Assembly (NCBI RefSeq): GCF_014200405.1
Contig: NZ_JACHBQ010000001.1
Span: forward strand, 4,092,001-4,156,000
Length of the DNA: 64,000 nucleotides
Source: Cryobacterium roopkundense
Lineage (GTDB): Bacteria; Actinomycetota; Actinomycetes; Actinomycetales; Microbacteriaceae
Reading direction: 5' to 3'
The notes beneath the pieces are model-generated. The model worked only from the letters and a program-made list of their open reading frames with translations, did no database searches and had not been told where the DNA came from. Shown here piece by piece: positions 1-8,906 of this stretch. Every line of letters begins with the position of its first letter. Positions within the stretch are counted from its first letter, which is position 1. Position numbers and translations under genes: made by a program.

Positions 1-687
1 GTGGTGTCGATAGGCACCAGCGGCACCGTCTTTGCGAGTACGCAGGCGCGCATCGCGGATGCCTCTGGTTCCGTGGCCGGTTTCGCGGATGCCGCCGGCG
101 GCCAGTTACCCCTGCTTGCCACGATCAACGGCGCGCGCACGCTCGTGGCTACCGCGCAGATGCTCGGCGTCGACATCGAGCGTTTCGGTGCGCTCGCCGG
201 GCAATCCCCGATCGACGCCGACGGGCTGCTCATGCTGCCCTACCTCGACGGGGAGCGCACCCCCAACCTGCCCGATGCCACGGGATCGTTGACAGGCATG
301 CGCCGAGCCAATATGACGCCGGCGCACCTGGCGCAGGCATCCGTTCTCGGTGTGGTGTGCAGCCTCGCTGACGCCCTCGATTCCTTGCGTGGCCAGGGGG
401 TCGCGGTTCGCCAGGTGATCCTGATCGGCGGCGCCTCGCAGTCGCCCGCCATTCAGAAGATCGCGGCGGATGTCTTCGGCGTACCTGTCGTGCTGCCGGC
501 GCCCGGCGAATACGTGGCCCTCGGTGCGGCCCGCCAGGCGGCGTGGGCGCTCGACGGCGGCACTGACTTTCCTGACTGGCCGCGCGGCATCACCGCACGG
601 GAATTCGAGCCGGCCGCGGACCGCTCGTGGGCACAGGCGGTGCGGTCGAACTACGCGGCGCAGCGCCTGGCGCTCTATGGTGTGTGA
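1..687 (+). CDS. xylB: Xylulokinase, C-terminal part (cut by window edge)
   Basis: This is the C-terminal 228 residues of an FGGY-family sugar kinase, most like xylulokinase, which phosphorylates D-xylulose with ATP in the cytoplasm so that xylose carbon enters the pentose phosphate pathway. The visible part opens with the glycine loop GTSGTVF of the ASKHA nucleotide-binding fold, then LPYLDGERTPN, a segment characteristic of xylulokinases, and ends with the adenosine-binding motif GGASQSPAIQKIAADVFG near residue 145. Family members are about 460-500 residues, so roughly half lies upstream of the window. The GTG at base 1 is an internal codon, not a start. The gene converges with the epimerase-like gene downstream. 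Glycerol or ribulose kinase is a less likely alternative. Confidence 0.85.
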   Translation: MVSIGTSGTVFASTQARIADASGSVAGFADAAGGQLPLLATINGARTLVATAQMLGVDIERFGALAGQSPIDADGLLMLPYLDGERTPNLPDATGSLTGMRRANMTPAHLAQASVLGVVCSLADALDSLRGQGVAVRQVILIGGASQSPAIQKIAADVFGVPVVLPAPGEYVALGAARQAAWALDGGTDFPDWPRGITAREFEPAADRSWAQAVRSNYAAQRLALYGV

Positions 688-801
688 CCGGCCCGTCCCC
701 CTTCAGCGCAGCCTGTGGCGGTTGGCGCAGGGAGCGCTCTGCGCTGGCCTCCGCAGCCGGCGCAACGTTCCCCGCCTGCGCCCGTGTCCCCGACCTGCGC
801 G

Positions 802-1800
802 TCAGGCCGCGCAGGCGTCTTCCGCGGCGTAGCGAAACCAGTCGCGCTCGCCGCGCCGCGCCGCCGTGTGCGTGAAGACCTGCCGCCAGGTCTCGCCGCG
901 CTCCTGGGCCGCGGTCACAGCATCCGTTGCCCAGCGGATGTCTGCGGTCAGGCTGTCGAGGTAGCTCACGGCAGGCCGGTAGCCGAGCTGTTCCCTGGCG
1001 GCGCTCATGCTCAGCACCCCGGACTGCCAGTGATCCCAGGGGGTCGCGCCCACGCCGTTCACGGGTGGGCCCGCGAACGTGCGCACCTCGGCGTCGTGGC
1101 GCATCAGCTCGAAAATGGCCCGCCCGATCTCGGCGGGGGAGTGAGCGCCGTCGTCGACCGCGTTGAGCACCCGTCGCCCGGGCTGTTCAGCGCACAGCAG
1201 GATCAGCTGCGCCACGTTGGCCGCTGCCGAGGTGCTGAGGGGGCGGCCGCCGTCCTCGGCGAGCAGGGCGGTGCTGCGCCCGTCGAACACGCGCTTGATG
1301 AAGAACCATTCGCGTAACTCCGTCGTGTGCGGGCCGTGGATCGCGCCAGGGCGCAGGATGCTCACGGGCAGGTCGTGCACCCGAAACAGCGCCCGCTCCA
1401 GGCGCGCCTTGGCAGCCGGGTAGCTCATGCCCGCCCCGGCGATCACCGGGGCATCCTCGGCAAGCGGCGCCGCGTCCGGCGCGAGTTCGTAGAGCATTCC
1501 GGTGCTGATGACCACGAGGGATCCCACGTCGCCGGCGAGGCCCGCGAGCTGCGTGGCATTGTCGGCGTCGAAGGCCGCCGTGTCGAGCACGAGATCTTGC
1601 CCGCGGGCGGCCGCGAGCAGCGCCCCGGTGTCGGCGTGATCCAAGCGGATACTTCGCGTCGCGGTCGTCGCGCTCGTCGGGCCGGCCGGCGGCTGACCGC
1701 GGTGCGCCACGGTCACATCCCAGCCCGCGCGCGCGAGTCTGTTCGCGGCCGCCACCCCCAGCTGACCGGATCCCCCGATGACAAGCGCATTCTTGCCCAT
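802..1800 (-). CDS. NAD(P)-dependent epimerase/dehydratase family protein
   Basis: A 332-residue cytoplasmic Rossmann-fold protein of the extended short-chain dehydrogenase (NAD-dependent epimerase/dehydratase) family. The dinucleotide-binding glycine motif GGSGQLG is at residues 9-15, and SYPAAKARLE near residue 145 is the expected Y-x3-K catalytic pair of the family. Mid-protein text such as SILRPGAIHGP also fits nucleotide-sugar epimerase-like proteins. The substrate cannot be read from sequence. The ATG at 1800 is preceded, with exactly six bases between, by TACGGT, so the mRNA is probably leaderless and the start is well defined. The gene stands alone, converging with xylB on one side and separated by about 190 bases from the TauE-type permease. 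Confidence 0.8.
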   Translation of the reverse strand: MGKNALVIGGSGQLGVAAANRLARAGWDVTVAHRGQPPAGPTSATTATRSIRLDHADTGALLAAARGQDLVLDTAAFDADNATQLAGLAGDVGSLVVISTGMLYELAPDAAPLAEDAPVIAGAGMSYPAAKARLERALFRVHDLPVSILRPGAIHGPHTTELREWFFIKRVFDGRSTALLAEDGGRPLSTSAAANVAQLILLCAEQPGRRVLNAVDDGAHSPAEIGRAIFELMRHDAEVRTFAGPPVNGVGATPWDHWQSGVLSMSAAREQLGYRPAVSYLDSLTADIRWATDAVTAAQERGETWRQVFTHTAARRGERDWFRYAAEDACAA

Positions 1801-1806
1801 GCCACC

Positions 1807-1812
1807 ACCGTA
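1807..1812 (-). promoter_or_regulatory. -10 hexamer of a leaderless promoter (epimerase-like gene)
   Basis: TACGGT on the minus strand, followed by six bases and then the ATG at 1800. The spacing puts the expected transcription start on the A of the start codon. No clear -35 element is seen. Confidence 0.5.
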
Positions 1813-1843
1813 GGCGACCCCCTTCGTTCCCCCATCGCGGCGC

Positions 1844-1871
1844 GCGCGCTCACCCCCGTTCGGGGGCGCGC
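1844..1871. terminator. GC-rich stem-loop
   Basis: GCGCGC and CCCCCG pair with CGGGGG and CGCGC around a two-base turn, with a small mismatch on one side. It lies between the end of the leftward TauE-type gene and the start of the leftward epimerase-like gene. No T-run follows, so it could be a terminator or simply a structured spacer. Confidence 0.3.
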
Positions 1872-1993
1872 TGGCCGGTGACGGGACTTGGCCGTTCGCG
1901 CGCCCGGAAACGGCTCGGGCGGGCCGTATACCGGGGGCACGAGCCGGTTTTGGGCGCGCGACGTGCCGGATGTGGTCGGGGCCCGGGCCCGGG

Positions 1994-2731
1994 TCAAAGC
2001 TGGGTGAAGCCGCGGACGATGGTTCCGGCAGCTCCGACGTAGGCGATGACCACGAGCATCCGCCTGGCGACGTGCGGCTCGATCACCCGGGCGAGGAACT
2101 CGCCGAGTAGTAGCCCGGCCACGCACGCGGCCGCGATCAGCAGCCAGGTGAGGATGCCCAGCTGTGGGGGCTCTGCGCCGCCGAAAACGAGCTTCGCCAC
2201 GAGTGAGGCCACGCCGATGGTGAGGAAGTAGGGCTGCATGGTGGCCGCGAATCCGCGCTGGGACCAGTGCGTGGCCATCGCGTAGATGCTCACGGCCGGG
2301 CCGCCCACGCCGGCCGTCGCGTTCATGAACCCGCTCGCTGCGCCGGCCGCCGCCCGCACGCCCGGGCTGTCGCGAAGCGTGGCCCGGCGCAGGCTCACCG
2401 ACACCGTGAGCGCCGCAATGAGCAGCAGGCCGATGGAGACCTGCAGCCATGCGCCTGGCACGTGCTGCACGACCACGGCGCCGGGCACGATGCCGAGCAG
2501 CGCGAAGCCCGAGAGCACGGCGCAGCGTCGCCAGTCCACGTGCCGAAAGACGCGCGGCAGGATCAGCCCGGCGGTCAGCACGCCGCAGGCGTTCACGAGG
2601 ATGATCCCGTCAACGGGTCCGAGTAGCAGCACCAGGAAAGGCGCGGCCACGAGGGCGAAGCCCATGCCCGTGATCCGCTGCATGCTGGAGCCCACGAACA
2701 CCGCCACGAGCACCAAAATCGTTATCCACAT
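1994..2731 (-). CDS. Sulfite exporter TauE/SafE family permease
   Basis: A 245-residue integral membrane protein of the TauE/SafE (former DUF81) family, whose members move sulfite, sulfoacetate or related organic anions across the inner membrane. The sequence alternates hydrophobic helices with short loops and carries the family pattern of a helix-glycine rich first half (RITGMGFALVAAPFLVLLLG) and the central GFMNATAGVGGPAVSIYA motif, which repeats the same idea in the second half. The start at 2731 is chosen because AAAGAG lies nine bases upstream; a longer reading frame begins ten codons earlier without such a site. It is transcribed leftward as a single gene, separated from ybdD by a terminator hairpin. 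The substrate is unknown. Confidence 0.82.
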   Translation of the reverse strand: MWITILVLVAVFVGSSMQRITGMGFALVAAPFLVLLLGPVDGIILVNACGVLTAGLILPRVFRHVDWRRCAVLSGFALLGIVPGAVVVQHVPGAWLQVSIGLLLIAALTVSVSLRRATLRDSPGVRAAAGAASGFMNATAGVGGPAVSIYAMATHWSQRGFAATMQPYFLTIGVASLVAKLVFGGAEPPQLGILTWLLIAAACVAGLLLGEFLARVIEPHVARRMLVVIAYVGAAGTIVRGFTQL

Positions 2732-2759
2732 AGGGTTCAACTCTTTCACGAGCCGAAAC

Positions 2760-2798
2760 AACGGATGCCGACAACCCAGCGGGCGGTCGGCATCCGTT
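2760..2798 (-). terminator. Terminator hairpin of the cstA-ybdD unit
   Basis: A perfect 13-bp inverted repeat, AACGGATGCCGAC and GTCGGCATCCGTT, with a 13-base loop. It follows the stop of the small YbdD-type gene on the minus strand and is followed there by TTGTTT, a weak T-rich tail. It should separate cstA-ybdD from the TauE-type permease gene. Both arms contain the over-represented word GCATCCG. Confidence 0.65.
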
Positions 2799-2813
2799 AT
2801 CAGCGGTGCGCGG

Positions 2814-3023
2814 TCAGCAGCAGCGGCCCTGCGGGTTCTTGTCCTGGCGATCGGTCTGGTCGCGCCAGAACTCGCGCTCGGTCATGACCGGCTCGGCGCC
2901 CGGCAGGGCGTGAATCGACGCGTGATGCGCGGCGTACTTGTCGTAGGCGTCTTCCCCGAGCAGCGCCCGGAGGTACCAGGCCGCGGCTCGCACCCCCTTG
3001 CGCACGCCCTCGAGCACGGTCAT
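2814..3023 (-). CDS. YbdD/YjiX family small protein
   Basis: A 69-residue cytoplasmic protein of the YbdD/YjiX (DUF466) family. Its genes nearly always follow cstA or btsT, which encode peptide or pyruvate uptake transporters, and here too the ATG overlaps the cstA stop codon as TGATG, so translation is coupled. Family marks are YLRALLGEDAYDKYAAHH in the first half and MTEREFWRDQTDR in the second. The molecular role is not firmly established; it is thought to be needed for function of the partner transporter. The C-terminus ends in Gly-Arg-Cys-Cys, a typical ending in this family. Confidence 0.9.
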   Translation of the reverse strand: MTVLEGVRKGVRAAAWYLRALLGEDAYDKYAAHHASIHALPGAEPVMTEREFWRDQTDRQDKNPQGRCC

Positions 3024-5305
3024 CAGTGGCCCGTCTTCGCGGGCTTCTTATCGGCCGGCAGAGCGTTCCAGCGTGCGTCCAGCTCCTTCTCGGCCTTGGT
3101 CGGAACGAAGCCGGCCGGGCCGTAGATCAGGGACTGCACGGGCGGGTCTTCGCTGCTCGCGTTCGACCCTGTGCGGTATGCCTTCACCGTGGCCTGGATG
3201 GCGGTGAAGATCACGATGATGGCAAGCACCACGAATAGGATCGACAGGCAACCCTGAATCATCGTGTTGCGCACCACGGCCTCCATGGCCAGAACGGATG
3301 GAGCGGTGCCGAAGCTCGTCTCCCCGGCAGCCAGCGCATCCGCGAACGCCTTGTGATTCGCGAAGTACCCCACAGCCGGGACGGTCGAGAAGATCTTCAG
3401 GAACGAGGCGTAGATGGTGACCACGGCGGCGAAACCGAGCGGAACGGCGACAACCCACAGGTATCTGAACAGACCGCGCTTGGCCACGATGGCCATACAC
3501 ACCGCCAAGGCGATCGCGGCGAGCAGCTGATTGGCGATGCCGAATAGCGGGAACAGGGTGTTGATTCCGCCCAGAGGATCGGTGACTCCCATCAAGAGCA
3601 CCGCCCCCCATGCCGCGACCATGATGGCTGTGGCCACCCAGGCCCCCGGGCGCCAGCTGGTGTGCTTGAACTTCGGGAAGAAGTTGCCAAGCGTGTCCTG
3701 CAGCATGAAGCGGGCCACGCGGGTGCCGGCATCCACTGCCGTAAGGATGAAGAGCGCCTCGAACATGATGGCGAAGTGGTACCAGAAGCTCATCATGGCG
3801 GGTCCGCCGATGAGCTGCTGCATGATGTGGGCGAGACCCACAGCGAGGGTGGGGGCGCCACCGGTGCGGGAGACGATGCTTGCCTCTCCCACGTCCTTGG
3901 CGGTCTGGGTGAGCATCTCGGCCGTGAGGTTGACGCCGGTGAGGCCGAGGCTGTTCACGAAGGTGACGGCACCCTGAACGGTTCCACCCGTGAGGGCGGC
4001 CGAGGAGTTCATTGCGAAATAGATGCCGCGGTCGATCGACAGAGCGGCGACGAGCGCCATGATGGCCACAAAGGACTCCATCAGCATGCCGCCGTAGCCG
4101 ATGAAGCGGCTCTGGCGCTCCTTCTCAATGAGCTTCGGCGTGGTACCCGAGGCGATCAGCGCGTGGAAACCCGACAGGGCGCCGCAGGCGATGGTGACGA
4201 ACAGGAACGGGAACAGGCTTCCGCTCACGACGGGTCCGCCGTTGGCGGCGAACTCGCTCACGGCTGGTGCCGCAATCTCGGGGCGGATGATGACGATCGC
4301 CACGGCGAGCATGCCGATCGTGCCGATCTTCATGAACGTGGAAAGGTAGTCGCGCGGGGCGAGCAGCAGCCACACGGGCAGGATCGCGGCGATGAAACCG
4401 TAGATGATGATGCCCCAGGCGATGGTGACCTTGTCGAGGGTGAAGAACGCGGCACCCCACTCGGTGCCGGCGACCGCGCCGCCGCCGACGATCGCGGCGA
4501 TGAGCAGCACGAAGCCGATGATGGAGATCTCGGTGATCTTGCCGGGACGGAAGAACCGCAGGTAACAGCCCATGAACAGGGCGATCGGGATGGTCATGCC
4601 CACCGAGAAGACGCCCCACGGGCTCTCGGCGAGGGCGTTGGTCACCACAAGGGCGAGGATAGCCACGATGATGACCATGATCACGAGGGTGGCGATCAGG
4701 GCGGCGGTGCCGCCGATGAGGCCGAGTTCGTCGCGGGCCATCTGGCCGAGCGAGCGCCCGCCGCGGCGCATGGAGAAATAGAGGATGAGGTAATCCTGCA
4801 CGGCACCGGCGGCGATCACGCCGACGATGATCCAGATGGTTCCGGGGAGGTACCCCATCTGGGCGGCGAGGACGGGGCCCACGAGCGGGCCGGCGCCGGC
4901 GATGGCGGCGAAGTGGTGGCCGAAGAGCACGCGGCGGTCGGTGACAGCGAAGTCCTTGCCGTCTGCCTTGTACTCGGCGGGGGTGGCGCGGCGGTCATCG
5001 GGTTTGAGCAGGTGTTTCTCGATGAACTTCGAGTAGAAGCGGTAGCCGATGAGATAGGTGCAGATTGCCGCGAAGACGAACCAGATCGCGTTCACCGTCT
5101 CGCCGCGCACGATGGCGAGCATGGTCCAGCTCACCCCGCCGAGCAGCGAGATGGCGGCCCAGATGGCGATCTTGAGCGGGGTCCAGCCTCGGTCCTCCGC
5201 GTCGTGGACCTCGGTGTCGAGAGCGACCGGCAGGTCCCCCGGCACAAGTTCCAGCTTGTCGGCTTTTTCGGCTGAATCCTCTGACGTGCGGGGCAGGGCG
5301 CCCAT
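3023..5305 (-). CDS. cstA: Carbon starvation protein CstA
   Basis: A 760-residue polytopic membrane protein of the CstA family. Family members import pyruvate or peptides under carbon limitation (E. coli CstA and BtsT). A soluble acidic N-terminus of about 45 residues precedes the first helix near LKIAIWAAISLLGG. The conserved family core ATPAEYKADGKDF with GHHFAAIAGAGPLVGPVLAA lies around residues 105-150, and further conserved text is MMSFWYHFAIMFEALFILTA. The start at 5305 is preferred because GGGAG lies immediately upstream; an alternative GTG seven codons earlier lacks one. It forms a translationally coupled pair with the YbdD-type gene. It is divergent from glyQS, with about 135 bases between the two starts. 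Regulation cannot be read directly. Confidence 0.93.
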   Translation of the reverse strand: MGALPRTSEDSAEKADKLELVPGDLPVALDTEVHDAEDRGWTPLKIAIWAAISLLGGVSWTMLAIVRGETVNAIWFVFAAICTYLIGYRFYSKFIEKHLLKPDDRRATPAEYKADGKDFAVTDRRVLFGHHFAAIAGAGPLVGPVLAAQMGYLPGTIWIIVGVIAAGAVQDYLILYFSMRRGGRSLGQMARDELGLIGGTAALIATLVIMVIIVAILALVVTNALAESPWGVFSVGMTIPIALFMGCYLRFFRPGKITEISIIGFVLLIAAIVGGGAVAGTEWGAAFFTLDKVTIAWGIIIYGFIAAILPVWLLLAPRDYLSTFMKIGTIGMLAVAIVIIRPEIAAPAVSEFAANGGPVVSGSLFPFLFVTIACGALSGFHALIASGTTPKLIEKERQSRFIGYGGMLMESFVAIMALVAALSIDRGIYFAMNSSAALTGGTVQGAVTFVNSLGLTGVNLTAEMLTQTAKDVGEASIVSRTGGAPTLAVGLAHIMQQLIGGPAMMSFWYHFAIMFEALFILTAVDAGTRVARFMLQDTLGNFFPKFKHTSWRPGAWVATAIMVAAWGAVLLMGVTDPLGGINTLFPLFGIANQLLAAIALAVCMAIVAKRGLFRYLWVVAVPLGFAAVVTIYASFLKIFSTVPAVGYFANHKAFADALAAGETSFGTAPSVLAMEAVVRNTMIQGCLSILFVVLAIIVIFTAIQATVKAYRTGSNASSEDPPVQSLIYGPAGFVPTKAEKELDARWNALPADKKPAKTGH

Positions 5306-5381
5306 ATCTCTCCCTCGAGCAGCCACCGAGCGCAGCCGTGTTCCTTCTGTAACGGTAACAGGCAGTCCCCCTCCGAGCGCC

Positions 5382-5387
5382 TAAAAT
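5382..5387 (+). promoter_or_regulatory. -10 element of the glycyl-tRNA synthetase promoter
   Basis: TAAAAT is the only clear AT-rich hexamer between the divergent cstA and glyQS genes. A start of transcription about seven bases downstream would leave a leader of roughly 48 bases before the GTG at 5442, too short for a T-box riboswitch. Confidence 0.45.
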
Positions 5388-5441
5388 AGAGGGATTGCCT
5401 TCGGCATGCCCACATCCCCACCTTCGACCATTGGAGCCACC

Positions 5442-6827
5442 GTGGCCGCCCCCACTCATCTCGACGCCGTCATTGCCCTCGCCCGCCACCGCGGGTTCGT
5501 CTTCCAAGCCGGTGAAATCTACGGTGGATCCCGCTCGGCGTGGGACTACGGACCCCTCGGCGTGGAGCTCAAAGAGAACATCAAGAAGCAGTGGTGGCGT
5601 TCGATGGTCACGAGCCGCGACGACGTGGTTGGCCTCGATTCCAGCGTGATCCTGCCTCGCCAGGTCTGGGAGGCATCCGGTCACGTCGAGGTCTTCAGCG
5701 ACCCGCTGATCGAGTGCACGAGCTGCCACAAGCGTTTTCGCGCCGACCACCTCGAAGAGCAGTACGAGGAGAAGAAGGGCCGCCCGCCCGAGAACGGCCT
5801 CGACGACATCCCCTGCCCCAACTGCGGCAACCGCCACATCTGGACAGAGCCGCGCGCCTTCTCCGGCCTGCTGAAGACCTACCTCGGCCCGGTCGATGAC
5901 GAGGCCGGCATGCACTACCTGCGCCCGGAGACGGCGCAGGGCATCTTCGTGAACTTCGCCAACGTGCTGCAGGCCTCGCGCTCGAAGCCCCCGTTCGGCA
6001 TCGGCCAGATCGGCAAGAGCTTCCGCAACGAGATCACACCCGGAAACTTCATCTTCCGCACCCGCGAGTTCGAGCAGATGGAGATGGAATTCTTCGTCGA
6101 GCCCGGCACCGACGAGACCTGGCACCAGTACTGGATCGACACCCGCATGGCCTGGTACACCGGCCTCGGCATCCGCATCGAGAACCTGCGCCTGTTCGAA
6201 CACCCCGCAGAGAAGCTGTCCCACTACTCCAAGCGCACCGTCGACATCGAGTACCGCTTCGGCTTCGTGGGCAGCGAGTTCGGCGAGCTCGAGGGCGTGG
6301 CGAACCGCGGCGACTTCGACCTCACCACGCATGCCAAGGCATCCGGTAAGGACCTGTCATACTTCGACCAGACCAAGAACGAGCGCTGGACGCCCTACGT
6401 GATCGAGCCGGCCGCCGGCCTGACACGTTCCCTGATGGCCTTTCTGGTTGACGCGTACCACGAGGAAGAAGTGCCCAACGCGAAGGGCGGCGTGGACAAG
6501 CGCACGGTGCTCAAGCTCGATCCGCGCCTCGCGCCGGTGAAGGCCGCCATTCTGCCGCTGTCGCGCAACGAGAAGCTCTCGCCGATGGCCCGCGAGCTCG
6601 CGGCCCGCCTGCGTGAGTCGTGGAACGTGGACTTCGACGACGCCGGCGCGATCGGCCGTCGTTACCGTCGCCAGGACGAGATCGGAACCCCGTACTGCAT
6701 CACGGTGGACTTCGACTCGCTCGACGACCAGGCCGTCACGGTGCGCGACCGAGACACGATGCTGCAGGAGCGCGTGCCGCTCGCCGAGCTCGACGCGTAC
6801 CTCGCGGTGCGCCTGCGCGGCGCGTAG
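5442..6827 (+). CDS. glyQS: Glycine--tRNA ligase (single-chain class II type)
   Basis: A 461-residue class II aminoacyl-tRNA synthetase that charges tRNA-Gly with glycine in the cytoplasm. It is the homodimeric, eukaryote-like type used by Actinobacteria, not the alpha2-beta2 type. The N-terminus [13 protein letters not shown] block reads as [16 protein letters not shown], followed by [10 protein letters not shown], motif 1 of the family. [20 protein letters not shown] is motif 2 (near residue 200), and the C-terminal anticodon-binding domain begins around residue 365 ([11 protein letters not shown]). Two C-x2-C pairs, ECTSCHK and PCPNCGN, suggest a zinc-binding insert. I place the start at the GTG at 5442 because GGAG sits five bases upstream and this matches usual family N-termini; an in-frame ATG exists at 5406. 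It is a single-gene unit. Confidence 0.95.
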   Translation: MAAPTHLDAVIALARHRGFVFQAGEIYGGSRSAWDYGPLGVELKENIKKQWWRSMVTSRDDVVGLDSSVILPRQVWEASGHVEVFSDPLIECTSCHKRFRADHLEEQYEEKKGRPPENGLDDIPCPNCGNRHIWTEPRAFSGLLKTYLGPVDDEAGMHYLRPETAQGIFVNFANVLQASRSKPPFGIGQIGKSFRNEITPGNFIFRTREFEQMEMEFFVEPGTDETWHQYWIDTRMAWYTGLGIRIENLRLFEHPAEKLSHYSKRTVDIEYRFGFVGSEFGELEGVANRGDFDLTTHAKASGKDLSYFDQTKNERWTPYVIEPAAGLTRSLMAFLVDAYHEEEVPNAKGGVDKRTVLKLDPRLAPVKAAILPLSRNEKLSPMARELAARLRESWNVDFDDAGAIGRRYRRQDEIGTPYCITVDFDSLDDQAVTVRDRDTMLQERVPLAELDAYLAVRLRGA

Positions 6828-6839
6828 CTCCCTGTGAGT

Positions 6840-6931
6840 GCATAACTCCTGCAATTTGGGTTGAGCCGGCCGAGCATCCGCATGGTTCCGCGGCGGACGC
6901 CGGAAGCGGCCACGAATTGCAGGAGTTATGC
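6840..6931. repeat. 17-bp perfect inverted repeat with 58-base spacer
   Basis: GCATAACTCCTGCAATT at 6840-6856 is exactly matched in reverse complement at 6915-6931. The second arm covers the stop codon of the alcohol dehydrogenase gene. The repeat lies between two convergent genes (glyQS rightward, dehydrogenase leftward), so it may act as a bidirectional terminator, but the 58-base spacer is unusually long for one and there is no T-run. A short palindromic mobile or REP-like element is an alternative. Confidence 0.6.
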
Positions 6932-7984
6932 CCCGGGGGAGGTGAACTCGATCAGGGTGACACCGGCATGCTGATTGGGAGCCGACATCGCGGCGAGGGC
7001 TGCTGGCGCCTCGGCGAGCGGGATGCGGGCCGTGATCAGGTCCTGCGGGCGCAAGCGGCCGGAGACCACGAGCTCGAGCAGGTCAGGGTATTCGGCCGCC
7101 GCCATGCCGTGGCTGCCGAGAATGGTGAGTTCCTGCGCGATCACGAGGCCGAGCGGCAGGCGCGGATCTTCGTCGAGCAGACCAATCTGCACGTGACGAC
7201 CGCGAATGGCCAGTGAGCGGATGGCGATGGCCACAGTGTTGCCGCGGCCGAGGGCTTCGACGGCGACCTGCGCCCCCGAGCCATCGGTGGTGAGGGAGCG
7301 GATGCGCTCGATCACCTCGGCGTCATCGAGCCCGGCTGAGTTGACTGTATGCGTTGCGCCCACCCGGGAAGCCGCCTCGAGGGCGGACTCGCTGATGTCG
7401 ACGGCGATGACGGTTGCGCCGAGGGCACGCCCAATCATCACGGCGGACAGGCCGACACCGCCGCAGCCCACCACGACGAGGGTTTCATCGGCCTGCAGAC
7501 GAGCCTGTTTCACCACGCCGCGATACGAGGTGGCGAAGCGGCAACCGAGCAGGGCCGCCGCGCCGGAATCGAGGTCGTCTGGCACCGCTACGAGGTTGAA
7601 ATCGGCGTGGTGCAGCGCCACGCGCTCGGCGTAGGAACCCCAGTGAGTGAAGCCGGGCTGGGTCTGGTTGCGGCACACCTGACCGTTGCCACTGTCACAC
7701 TCAGGGCATTCGCCGCAGGCGCACACGAACGGCACCGTGACGCGCTGGCCCACCCGGAACCGGCGCACGAGCGGGCCGATCGCGTCGATGACGCCCACGA
7801 GCTCGTGCCCGGGCACGTGCGGCAGGGCGATGTCGGCGTCGTGGCCGAGCCAGCCGTGCCAGTCGCTGCGGCACAGGCCGGTGGCCTCCACGCGCACGAT
7901 CACGCCGGAGGCGCTGAGCACGGGTTCCGGCACATCGCGCACCACGGGACGTTCGCCGAACTCTTCGAAGTAGACCGCTTTCAT
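6926..7984 (-). CDS. Zinc-dependent alcohol dehydrogenase family protein
   Basis: A 352-residue cytoplasmic medium-chain dehydrogenase/reductase that oxidises an alcohol with NAD(P). The catalytic zinc ligands are visible in CRSDWHGW and in GHELVGVI, and the structural zinc lobe as CGECPECDSGNGQVC around residues 90-105. The cofactor-binding motif is VVGCGGVGLSAV near residue 170. The start at 7984 (MKAVYFEEFG) matches family N-termini; the open frame extends 64 codons further upstream but with no family similarity. It lies five bases after the stop of the RpiR-type regulator on the same strand, so it is probably the last gene of the M20 peptidase-regulator-dehydrogenase unit. The substrate is unknown. 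Confidence 0.88.
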   Translation of the reverse strand: MKAVYFEEFGERPVVRDVPEPVLSASGVIVRVEATGLCRSDWHGWLGHDADIALPHVPGHELVGVIDAIGPLVRRFRVGQRVTVPFVCACGECPECDSGNGQVCRNQTQPGFTHWGSYAERVALHHADFNLVAVPDDLDSGAAALLGCRFATSYRGVVKQARLQADETLVVVGCGGVGLSAVMIGRALGATVIAVDISESALEAASRVGATHTVNSAGLDDAEVIERIRSLTTDGSGAQVAVEALGRGNTVAIAIRSLAIRGRHVQIGLLDEDPRLPLGLVIAQELTILGSHGMAAAEYPDLLELVVSGRLRPQDLITARIPLAEAPAALAAMSAPNQHAGVTLIEFTSPGA

Positions 7985-7988
7985 ACAG

Positions 7989-8873
7989 TCAGTCTGCCTG
8001 ATCCGGCTGTTTGCGGGGTGTTTTCTTGCCGCGAACGGCCTGGCGCGTGGTCTCGAGTGCCTCGATCGTGGTCTCGTAGCTGCGCTGCGCCACTGCCACG
8101 AACATGCAGTCCACGAGGGCGAGCTGGGCGATGCGCGAGGCCATCGCTCCCGAGCGGAACGCGGTTTCGCGCACAACCGTGAACAGACTGTGGTCGGCCT
8201 GAACCGTGAGGGGAGACGAGCGGGCGTTGGTCACGGCGATGGTGGTGCCGCCGGCCTCCCGCGCCTTGCTGAGAAACTCAAGGGTCTCGGTGGTGCGGCC
8301 GCTATGCGAAAACGCGATGGCCACATCCGCTTGGCCCATCAGCGACGCGCCGATCAGGGCCTCGTGCGCGCTGTCGAACGAGTACGCCATGCGCCTAATG
8401 CGGAACAGCTTGTAGCGCAGGTCATCGGCGACGATGGCCCCGGCACCGACCCCGTAGATCAGGATGCGGGAGGCCTCATCGAGTGTTCGGGCCACCTCAT
8501 CGAGCACCGTCATATCGAGGCTGTCGAGGGTCTCCTCGATTCCCATCGTCTCGGTGAACCGCACCTTGGCGACGGCGTCGGCGAGGGAGTCGCCTCGGCC
8601 GAAGTCTTCCCCGAAGCGCCGCGCCCCGGGGGCGTTGGCGGCCTCCCGGCCGATTTCGGTGGCGAGCTCGAGGCGGAGCTGCACGTAGCCGGTGAGACCC
8701 ACCGTGCGGCAGAACCGCACCACTGAGGGTTCGGAGGTCGAGCAGGTGACGGCGAGCTCAGAGATGGTCTGGCGAAGCACAACGGCGGGGTCGGCGAGGA
8801 TGGCGTCGGCCACCCGCCGGATCGACGGCGACATCGACGGCAGCATCGAGTGGATCGTGGATTGGATGCTCAA
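7989..8873 (-). CDS. RpiR/MurR family transcriptional regulator
   Basis: A 294-residue regulator with the two-domain layout of the RpiR family: an N-terminal helix-turn-helix domain (residues 1-80; RRVADAILADPAVVLRQTI, then SELAVTCSTSEPSVVRFCR as the HTH) and a C-terminal SIS phosphosugar-binding domain (about 125-270; LIYGVGAGAIVADDL and AFSHSGRTTETLEF, the usual sugar-phosphate loop). Family members sense sugar phosphates such as MurNAc-6-phosphate (MurR) or glucosamine derivatives. It sits between the M20 peptidase and the dehydrogenase genes on the same strand, facing a divergent peptide ABC transporter operon with cell-wall peptide enzymes. A MurR-like role in cell-wall salvage is therefore a reasonable inference. 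A candidate operator is the direct repeat at 10270-10316. Confidence 0.88.
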   Translation of the reverse strand: MSIQSTIHSMLPSMSPSIRRVADAILADPAVVLRQTISELAVTCSTSEPSVVRFCRTVGLTGYVQLRLELATEIGREAANAPGARRFGEDFGRGDSLADAVAKVRFTETMGIEETLDSLDMTVLDEVARTLDEASRILIYGVGAGAIVADDLRYKLFRIRRMAYSFDSAHEALIGASLMGQADVAIAFSHSGRTTETLEFLSKAREAGGTTIAVTNARSSPLTVQADHSLFTVVRETAFRSGAMASRIAQLALVDCMFVAVAQRSYETTIEALETTRQAVRGKKTPRKQPDQAD

Positions 8874-8906
8874 TCGCTGCCTCCTGGGCGTGTTCGGTGG
8901 GCTGGG

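Noticed and set aside
3662..5275. Long rightward open frame (537 codons) opposite cstA
   Set aside because: It is antisense to an unambiguous CstA gene, its product is a repetitive Asp/Gly/His/Glu-rich string typical of the shadow frame in high-GC DNA, and it has no recognisable domain.
5306..5441. T-box or other riboswitch before glycyl-tRNA synthetase
   Set aside because: With TAAAAT at 5382 the leader would be about 48 bases, too short for a T-box, and no specifier-loop structure is visible.
4995..6332. Leftward open frame (445 codons) across cstA start and glyQS
   Set aside because: It spans two real genes on different strands and the divergent promoter; the composition is of the shadow type.
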